6,264 nt of DNA from Candidatus Heimdallarchaeota archaeon (lineage in GTDB: Archaea > Asgardarchaeota > Heimdallarchaeia > Hodarchaeales > S146-22), in assembly GCA_015520535.1 (NCBI GenBank), contig WAPZ01000441.1, positions 1 through 6,264 on the forward strand, given 5' to 3'. Shown piece after piece: positions 1 through 4,317 of this stretch. The position numbers were made by a program, and so were the translations under genes. Position 1 is the stretch's first letter; every line of letters begins with the position of its first letter. The notes under the pieces were generated by a model. The model did no database searches. It saw only the letters and a list, made by a program, of their open reading frames with translations, and had not been told where the DNA came from.

Positions 1-15
1 GCATTACAATCAATA

Positions 16-32
16 GTCTATGTCATGTAGAC
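16..32. repeat. Small inverted repeat at window edge
   Basis: The arms GTCTA (16-20) and TAGAC (28-32) are exact reverse complements separated by 7 bases. The repeat lies just downstream of the TATA-like element at 44-53 on the minus strand, close to the start point that element would predict. It could be an operator or a short 5' leader hairpin for the gene beyond the window. The arms are only 5 bases long, so chance occurrence in AT-rich DNA is quite possible. Confidence 0.3.
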
Positions 33-40
33 AAAAAACA

Positions 41-60
41 ATGTATTTAAATATTTAATG
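41..60 (-). promoter_or_regulatory. Candidate TATA box for the next gene to the left
   Basis: The minus strand reads TATTTAAATA at 53-44, a perfect palindrome resembling archaeal TATA boxes. Placed about 25 bases upstream, it would start transcription near position 24, shortly before a possible ATG at 4-2. Because the element is symmetrical, its direction cannot be read from the sequence; minus is chosen because no plus-strand gene follows. The purine-rich BRE normally expected upstream is not clear. Confidence 0.3.
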
Positions 61-62
61 AG

Positions 63-116
63 AAAAAACTCGAGAGTCAAATCGCAAAAATCTTGTTTTG
101 TAACAAAAAAAGAAAA
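63..116 (-). terminator. T-rich terminator region after S30e
   Basis: Downstream of the S30e stop the minus strand has successive T runs: TTTTCTTTTTTT at 116-105, five T at 90-86 and six T at 68-63. Such U-rich 3' ends are the usual signal for intrinsic and aCPSF1/FttA-dependent termination in archaea. A weak 5-base hairpin (TTTTG/CAAAA, 96-108) overlaps the first tract but is not needed for archaeal termination. Confidence 0.5.
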
Positions 117-161
117 TGTAATATAGGAATTAAGGAGATGGAGTTCATGGGTTAAACGGAA

Positions 162-332
162 TTACCGGCGAGCTTTGTATTGGCCGATGCCTTTTTTCCA
201 AATAAGGCGGTTATAATAGTTTATTCTGTTTCTAATGCGAGGTGAAGGAGAATGTCGTTCCCTTGCTTCGACTTTAGGGGTCTGTTTTCTCACTTTTCCA
301 GCTTTTGTTAATGATCCGTGTGATCCTGGCAT
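162..332 (-). CDS. rps30e: 30S ribosomal protein S30e
   Basis: This 56-residue, very basic protein is the small-subunit ribosomal protein S30e (eS30), which sits near the decoding site on the 30S shoulder in archaea and eukaryotes. It begins MPGSHGSLTKAGKVRKQTPK, the family's hallmark N-terminus (HGSL-x-KAGKVR-x-QTPK), followed by a basic middle (RIRNRINYYNRL, residues 32-43) and a basic tail with the GQ seen in many members. Its length is normal for archaeal S30e, which is not fused to ubiquitin-like FUBI as in animals. The ATG is fixed by AGGTG six bases upstream. It follows the Rieske gene by 91 bases with its own TATA-like element, and T tracts follow it, so it is probably a single-gene transcript. 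The plus strand carries a longer but spurious frame over the same DNA. S30e is found mainly in TACK and Asgard archaea, which makes it the best taxonomic marker in the window. Confidence 0.93.
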   Translation of the reverse strand: MPGSHGSLTKAGKVRKQTPKVEARERHSPSPRIRNRINYYNRLIWKKGIGQYKARR

Positions 333-338
333 TAATTA

Positions 339-343
339 CACCT
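339..343 (-). promoter_or_regulatory. Shine-Dalgarno site of S30e gene
   Basis: AGGTG on the minus strand lies six bases before the ATG at 332 and matches the AGGAGGTGA complement of the archaeal 16S 3' end. It supports reading this short frame as a real gene. Confidence 0.7.
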
Positions 344-392
344 ATTTAACTCAATTTAGCGTCGATGTTGTCATTGTACTGCTACTTTTTCT

Positions 393-418
393 TCTATTTA
401 AATATATTCTTGAATCTG
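393..418 (-). promoter_or_regulatory. Candidate TATA/BRE promoter of S30e gene
   Basis: Just after the Rieske stop codon the minus strand reads AAGAATATATTTAAATAGAA, with TATATTTAAA as a TATA-box candidate and a short purine stretch upstream as a weak BRE. Start of transcription about 25 bases further would fall near 375, giving a leader of roughly 40 bases that includes the Shine-Dalgarno site. No strong T tract separates the Rieske gene from this promoter, so some read-through from the suf genes is possible. Confidence 0.5.
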
Positions 419-423
419 CACAA

Positions 424-732
424 CTAAAGGGTAATATAGACATCATTTCCGTCGATAATAAGGTTGTAAACTTTCAAAGGCGCGGTAGCTGGGGGATTAT
501 TGGGTTTTCCGGTGTCGAGGTCGAATTCCGAAAGGTGTAAAGTGCATACAATGCTGTTTTCTCGTAAAATGCCGCGTGCTAAATGAAAGGAACGATGTGT
601 GCAGATGCCAGAAACTGCTCTGAGTTTATTGTTTTGATTGACAACTAAGATAACTTCGTCATTAACCTTAAATTCTTTCATTGAATTGGGTTCTATATCA
701 GATACATGACAAAGGAAATGCTTTTTACCCAA
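424..732 (-). CDS. Rieske [2Fe-2S] ferredoxin linked to Suf genes
   Basis: This 102-residue soluble Rieske-type ferredoxin is an electron carrier with a [2Fe-2S] cluster held by two Cys and two His. The motif is complete: C44-x-H46 (in CTHRS), 16 residues, then C63-x2-H66 (in CTLH), followed by the usual FDLDTG turn (70-75), a PPA stretch (80-82) and the closing strand DVYITL. It has no signal peptide or membrane segment, so it resembles the stand-alone ferredoxins of aromatic dioxygenase systems and NirD rather than bc1 Rieske proteins. The TTG start is chosen because GAGGG lies seven bases upstream and the first beta strand (KKHFLCHVSDI) is needed; the next ATG (codon 18) would remove it. 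It begins 15 bases after the sufD stop and so is almost surely co-transcribed with it. Actinobacterial suf operons also carry a Rieske ferredoxin after sufD. A role as electron donor in cluster assembly is inference. Confidence 0.92.
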   Translation of the reverse strand: MGKKHFLCHVSDIEPNSMKEFKVNDEVILVVNQNNKLRAVSGICTHRSFHLARGILRENSIVCTLHLSEFDLDTGKPNNPPATAPLKVYNLIIDGNDVYITL

Positions 733-739
733 ATTATTT

Positions 740-744
740 CCCTC
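740..744 (-). promoter_or_regulatory. Shine-Dalgarno site fixing the TTG start of the Rieske gene
   Basis: GAGGG on the minus strand sits seven bases before TTG 732 in the short sufD-Rieske spacer. An ATG at 747-745 region (AATGAGGG) overlaps this site and is out of frame with the Rieske protein, so the TTG is the best start. Confidence 0.65.
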
Positions 745-747
745 ATT

Positions 748-2193
748 CTAGGCTTTTATTTGATTTACCAGAGGTAGTAGCGTGGAGAACGTCGGTGGTG
801 CTGATTTATAAACCAGATGGTCTAATTTTTGATCTAGATATATCATTAAGAGGTTTTTAACGGGTAAATATGGTATTTGTCTGATAACGCTTTCCATAAA
901 TCCTTCTATAATGAGACGTTTTGCATCATTTTCATGTATTCCTCGGGCTTTTAGGTAAAAGATCTGTTCTTCATCGATTGGAGCCACTGCAGCGGCATGA
1001 CCGGCTCTAACTTCATTAGTATCTATATCCAATGCTGGTATGACATCAGCGTGCGCCGTTTTATCAAGGAGTAATGCATAGCCGGAAAGATTTGAACTGG
1101 CATACGCTCCTGCAGACGGAATTCGTGCTAATCCTTTAAAGACGGCGTGACTGTGTTGTGCCAAAATAATTTTATTGTCGATGAGACCGCTTGTATGAAG
1201 TGCTTCATGATAGAGTGTGGATGCAATATCATATTTTTGTTCTTTGTGTCCTAAGACTACACTAAGATCTGTGATTTCACTTCCACGACCTTTCATATAA
1301 TAATCAAGGACATGACGTGCAAACGATGCACCAATATCGACTAGTGCCCAGGAAAGTCGGCTGTCTTCATAGACGTAGGAAAAACGATTTTCTAAAAGAA
1401 ACACATCATCAGATAAATTTTGCAGTGTACCAACATTTGCTTCGCCATTATTTGATAACGTTAATCCGGTAACTATGCTCATCAAATTTTTTACGGGACT
1501 TTTACTATCCGTACCAACAGATTGGGCGTTTTCTGCTGCGTTTACGGAAAAAGTGTAAAACTCTTGGAGACAATTTATACTAGAATTTTTTACTACAATG
1601 AAATCTTGTATAATGGTACTGTTCGTGTTATTTTCTTTTAAATGGATGAGTCGGAACGGTGGTAAACTATATAAGCCTTCTGGAACATATAGAAAGAGTC
1701 CATTTGTAAAAAATGCGAAGTTATAAGCTGTAAATTTACTTTTTTCCGTTTGAGAAAAAATTTCGTCAATTCGATCTTTAAATTGTTCTAAAAACGTTTG
1801 TTGATGTAAGATATTTTTATAATCTGTTAATACAATACCGTTATCACGCAATGTACTTGGTATATTTGTCATAACTAATTGATCTTCATACATTATGGCA
1901 AAAATTTCTTTTTCTTTGTCAATTGAGGCAGTAAGCTCTTCAATTTTAGGTAAAGCCTCCTTAGAAAGTGGTTCATGAAAAGTATACTGTAAATGTTTGA
2001 GATTGTATTTACTAAAATCAGTGTATTTGGCATAAATTATTCGTTCATCGTATGGTAACTGAAGAAAGTTTTGATATGCCTGTATTCGTCGTTCTAATAT
2101 CCAATTGGGCTCGTTTAAAGCCTTAGAGAGTTTTCTGATGTATTCTTCATCCATAAGGTTGATAAAAAAATCTTCTTGCGTCAATGTTTGCAT
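748..2193 (-). CDS. sufD: Fe-S cluster assembly protein SufD
   Basis: This 481-residue SufD pairs with SufB and SufC in the cytosolic SufBC2D complex that builds Fe-S clusters. It has a helical N-terminal region with an EPNW-x3-R-x3-Y motif (28-40) related to that of SufB. A beta-helix core follows, then the diagnostic C-terminal part: AVFKGLARI (350-358), GYALLLD (371-377), ADVIPALDI (382-390), AGH (397-399), EEQIFYLKARGI (408-419). The His of AGH aligns with E. coli SufD His360, a key residue at the SufB-SufD interface. The neighbouring E. coli Cys358 is Ala here and the usual HGATVG run is HAAAVA, so the local chemistry differs. The ATG at 2193 is preferred over a GTG nine bases upstream because that GTG lies inside the Shine-Dalgarno AGGTGAT. 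A T-rich gap separates it from sufB; the Rieske gene follows closely. Confidence 0.95.
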   Translation of the reverse strand: MQTLTQEDFFINLMDEEYIRKLSKALNEPNWILERRIQAYQNFLQLPYDERIIYAKYTDFSKYNLKHLQYTFHEPLSKEALPKIEELTASIDKEKEIFAIMYEDQLVMTNIPSTLRDNGIVLTDYKNILHQQTFLEQFKDRIDEIFSQTEKSKFTAYNFAFFTNGLFLYVPEGLYSLPPFRLIHLKENNTNSTIIQDFIVVKNSSINCLQEFYTFSVNAAENAQSVGTDSKSPVKNLMSIVTGLTLSNNGEANVGTLQNLSDDVFLLENRFSYVYEDSRLSWALVDIGASFARHVLDYYMKGRGSEITDLSVVLGHKEQKYDIASTLYHEALHTSGLIDNKIILAQHSHAVFKGLARIPSAGAYASSNLSGYALLLDKTAHADVIPALDIDTNEVRAGHAAAVAPIDEEQIFYLKARGIHENDAKRLIIEGFMESVIRQIPYLPVKNLLMIYLDQKLDHLVYKSAPPTFSTLLPLVNQIKA

Positions 2194-2197
2194 TATA

Positions 2198-2204
2198 ATC
2201 ACCT
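2198..2204 (-). promoter_or_regulatory. Shine-Dalgarno site deciding the sufD start
   Basis: AGGTGAT on the minus strand is a seven-base match to the archaeal AGGAGGTGAT consensus and ends four bases before ATG 2193. The upstream in-frame GTG (2202-2200) is part of this site, so it is unlikely to be the start codon. Confidence 0.75.
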
Positions 2205-2210
2205 ATGTCA

Positions 2211-2270
2211 TTTTTTTGGAATCTTAAAAATAGAAAAATGATAAGAAAATGAAAAAAAGAAACAAAAATA
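2211..2270 (-). terminator. T-rich tracts between sufB and sufD
   Basis: After the sufB stop the minus strand has repeated T runs (TTTTTG, TTTC, TTTTTTTC, ATTTTC, ATTTTTC, ATTTTTAAG) over about 50 bases, typical of archaeal U-rich 3' ends bound by aCPSF1/FttA. No strong hairpin is visible. This may end some sufB transcripts and lower sufD-Rieske expression. The last run, CTATTTTTAAG at 2233-2223, could also be a weak TATA box giving sufD a start near 2203, which would make an almost leaderless mRNA; that is less certain. Confidence 0.45.
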
Positions 2271-2284
2271 ATTTTATTTTTATA

Positions 2285-3682
2285 TTAGGCAATAGAATCT
2301 GACATATCGAGTTGAATCAAGCGATTTAATTCTATGGCATAGTCCATCGGAAGTTCTTTGGCAAAAGGTTCTAAGAATCCCATGACAATAAAATTCAAAG
2401 CTTCAGCTTCATTTAAACCACGTGACATTAAATAAAATAGTTGTTCTTCCCCAATTTTTCCGACTGTTGCTTCGTGAGTAATGGTGGCATCATCTTCTAA
2501 TGCTTCAATGTACGGATATGTACTTGTTCGCGATTCATCATCTAGCAGCAGGGCATCGCAGCGTACACTAGATTTGCAATTGGTGGCGCCTTTTGCTATA
2601 TGAACTAAGCCACGGTATGTAGTTAGACCGCTTCCCTTTGAAACAGAACGGGCATCGATTCGAGAGGTAGTGTAAGGTGCTAGATGAACAGCTTTGGATC
2701 CGGTATCTTGGATTTGATTATCAGTAGCATATGCTATAGAAAGCACTTCCATCTTTGCATGTGGTCCAAGCAAATATACGGACGGATACTTCATCGTTAT
2801 AGCACTACCGATATTTCCGTCAACCCATTCCACAAAAGCGTTTTTGTACGCAAATGCACGCTTAGTTACTAAATTGTATACGTCTTTTGACCAATTCTGA
2901 ATGGTTGTATAACGTATTTTGGAGCCTTCTAGGGCGATCAATTCAACAACAGCTGCATGTAATGAATGTGTAGAATATATGGGTGCGGTACAGCCTTCAA
3001 TATAATGCACTCGACTATTCTTATCAGCAATGATTAAGGTTCTTTCGAACTGACCGACATTAGCAGCATTTATTCTAAAATATGCTTGGAGTGGAATATC
3101 AACTTTCACGCCTGGGGGCACATAAATGAAGCTTCCACCGCTCCACACAGCACTATTTAATGCCGCAAATTTATTATCTTCTGGTGGGACCACAGTGCCG
3201 AAATACTCCTTAAATATATCCTCATGTTCTTTTAATCCTGTATCCGTGTCTAAAAAGATTACACCCTGTTTTTCCAAATCCTCTCGTAAACTGTGATAGA
3301 CAACTTCGCTATCATATTGAGCTCCAACTCCCGCCAAAAACTTACGTTCAGCTTCGGGAATACCGAGTCGATCAAATGTTTTCTTGATATATTCGGGTAC
3401 ATCATCCCAACTACGTCCTTTAGTCTCGGTGGGACTCATATAATACGTAATTTCATCAAAATTGATATTTGAAAGGTCAGGTCCCCATTTAGGCATTGGT
3501 AGTTCTAAAAAAGTTTTATAGGCATTAAGTCTGAATTCAAGCATCCATTTGGGTTCTTTTTTATACTCTGAGATTTTTCTTATGACATCTTCGTTTAAGC
3601 CCTTTTGTGTTGTAAAAACGTAATCCACATCATCGTGAAACGCGTACTTAGAGTAGTCAAAATCTAATTCTTTTTTGCTCAT
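2285..3682 (-). CDS. sufB: Fe-S cluster assembly scaffold SufB
   Basis: This 465-residue SufB is the scaffold subunit on which new Fe-S clusters form in the SufBC2D complex. Its length is normal for archaeal and Gram-positive SufB. The helical N-terminus (about 1-110) with KEPKWMLEFRL leads to the beta-helix core and a C-terminal helical domain. Residues reported as important in E. coli SufB all have counterparts: Arg203 and Asn205 (YFRIN), Cys231 (EGCTAP), Gln262 (TIQNW), Lys274 (VTKRA), Cys375 (VRCDALLL), and His403-Glu404 (THEATVGKI). Cys375 matches E. coli Cys405, the proposed cluster or sulfur acceptor. The extra Cys369 is not part of this set. The ATG at 3682 has AAAGGAG 11 bases upstream, slightly far but adequate. 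It has its own promoter candidate upstream and is followed by T tracts and sufD. No sufC, sufS or sufE/U lies in the window. Confidence 0.97.
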   Translation of the reverse strand: MSKKELDFDYSKYAFHDDVDYVFTTQKGLNEDVIRKISEYKKEPKWMLEFRLNAYKTFLELPMPKWGPDLSNINFDEITYYMSPTETKGRSWDDVPEYIKKTFDRLGIPEAERKFLAGVGAQYDSEVVYHSLREDLEKQGVIFLDTDTGLKEHEDIFKEYFGTVVPPEDNKFAALNSAVWSGGSFIYVPPGVKVDIPLQAYFRINAANVGQFERTLIIADKNSRVHYIEGCTAPIYSTHSLHAAVVELIALEGSKIRYTTIQNWSKDVYNLVTKRAFAYKNAFVEWVDGNIGSAITMKYPSVYLLGPHAKMEVLSIAYATDNQIQDTGSKAVHLAPYTTSRIDARSVSKGSGLTTYRGLVHIAKGATNCKSSVRCDALLLDDESRTSTYPYIEALEDDATITHEATVGKIGEEQLFYLMSRGLNEAEALNFIVMGFLEPFAKELPMDYAIELNRLIQLDMSDSIA

Positions 3683-3745
3683 CCTCTATCATTCTCCTTT
3701 TCATGTATTCTAATGATAACATGGCGTAAGGTCCTCAATATTTAC

Positions 3746-3760
3746 TATCGTTAAGTGATA
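3746..3760. repeat. Imperfect palindrome in the sufB promoter
   Basis: TATC (3746-3749) and GATA (3757-3760) are inverted arms seven bases apart, with the right arm overlapping the TATA-box candidate. The position, directly on and just downstream of the TATA box, is where an archaeal repressor would bind. The arms are only four bases long and made of AT-rich sequence, so an operator is a guess. Confidence 0.25.
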
Positions 3761-3772
3761 TAAAAATCTTTG
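3757..3772 (-). promoter_or_regulatory. TATA/BRE promoter candidate of sufB
   Basis: The minus strand reads CAAAGATTTTTATATC at 3772-3757: a purine-rich BRE-like CAAAGA followed by TTTTTATAT, a good archaeal TATA box. Transcription would begin about 25 bases on, near 3737, leaving a leader of about 55 bases before the sufB ATG. The 119-base gap and this element suggest that the suf genes form a transcription unit apart from the aCPSF1-PUA pair. Confidence 0.6.
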
Positions 3773-3801
3773 TATCCATCCATAATATGAAAATGTAGTC
3801 G

Positions 3802-4287
3802 TTAATGACTCCGATATTTCGTATAAGTCATATAGATCTTATCTCCAGCATAGTGTAGATTTTTAATGATTTTACCAGGTTTAATATTCGAATGATCCAC
3901 AAGACTCTTTCCTACAGCTATAATAGTAGCTTGTGGGTTTAAAATTGCCACTATTTCACCCGTTTGAAAGGAATCGTAAGCGGTTACACCTTGACTAAAA
4001 ATATCAGCTCCATTTAAAATATGTCGAACCGCACCGGCATCGACTTGAACTGTAGGCACCTTGACGATGTGATTACGAAGAGCAAGAATAGTAGGAAGGA
4101 TATCTTTATCTAAACGAATAAAAAGAGGACTATTATTAAAAAGTATTAAATCGAAGGTTGATTCATGGACAAGCGCAATTTTTTCTTTTTTAATGGATTC
4201 AATTGGTAGGTGCAATGTATATTTAAGTTTTAATTGGCTAAGAAGTTCTTTTTTTTTCTTTTTATTTAATTCTTCGACTTTCACCAT
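3802..4287 (-). CDS. PUA-domain RNA-binding protein, MCT-1/Tma20-like
   Basis: This 161-residue protein has a lysine-rich start (VKVEELNKKKKKELLSQLK), an N-terminal pre-PUA domain (about 20-75) of the type seen in archaeal MCT-1/Tma20 relatives (DUF1947), and a C-terminal PUA domain (about 78-155). The PUA signature is clear: VPTVQVDAGAVRHILNGADI (77-96), then GEIVAIL (110-116), AVGKSLV (124-130) and a final YMTYTKY strand. PUA domains bind structured RNA. Eukaryotic MCT-1, with DENR, acts on 40S subunits in recycling and re-initiation; the archaeal role is not established. The overall layout fits this small two-domain family rather than archaeosine transglycosylase or Cbf5, where the PUA domain is attached to a catalytic domain. 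The ATG is supported by AGAGG eight bases upstream. It starts 30 bases after the aCPSF1 gene with no terminator between, so the two are probably one operon. Confidence 0.85.
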   Translation of the reverse strand: MVKVEELNKKKKKELLSQLKLKYTLHLPIESIKKEKIALVHESTFDLILFNNSPLFIRLDKDILPTILALRNHIVKVPTVQVDAGAVRHILNGADIFSQGVTAYDSFQTGEIVAILNPQATIIAVGKSLVDHSNIKPGKIIKNLHYAGDKIYMTYTKYRSH

Positions 4288-4317
4288 TCTATTTTCCTCT
4301 GTGAGAGCTAGATAGAC

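Larger units (their letters stand above)
1..161. other. Non-coding left edge, downstream of the S30e gene
   Basis: I see no convincing gene here on either strand. On the minus strand it holds T tracts after the S30e gene, a palindromic TATA-like element around 44-53, and a 17-base inverted repeat at 16-32. An ATG on the minus strand at 4-2 could be the first codon of the next gene leftwards, but only one further base is visible. Short plus-strand open frames, such as 22 codons from position 58, have no recognisable protein and no ribosome binding site. Confidence 0.6.

Noticed and set aside
58..126. Plus-strand 22-codon frame in the left intergenic region.
   Set aside because: No ribosome binding site, no recognisable family, low-complexity lysine-rich content typical of A-rich DNA.
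252..311. Plus-strand 19-codon frame preceded by GAGGTGAAGGAG, a strong-looking Shine-Dalgarno sequence.
   Set aside because: The purine-rich stretch is the reverse complement of S30e codons, and the peptide is short and featureless.
235..540. Plus-strand frame of 101 codons with a hydrophobic stretch that looks like one membrane segment.
   Set aside because: It is antisense to the well-supported S30e gene and to the C-terminal third of the Rieske gene. Its hydrophobic run comes from the T-rich intergenic DNA, it has no Shine-Dalgarno site, and the protein is not recognisable.
2200..2202. GTG as the sufD start codon, adding three residues.
   Set aside because: The GTG lies inside the Shine-Dalgarno AGGTGAT for the ATG at 2193, which has ideal spacing.
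2684..2872. Plus-strand frame of 62 codons.
   Set aside because: Antisense shadow wholly within the conserved core of sufB.
4297..4307. Hairpin CTCT-GTG-AGAG overlapping the Shine-Dalgarno site of the PUA gene, a possible translational switch.
   Set aside because: The stem is only four base pairs and cannot be extended, so it is unlikely to be stable or meaningful.
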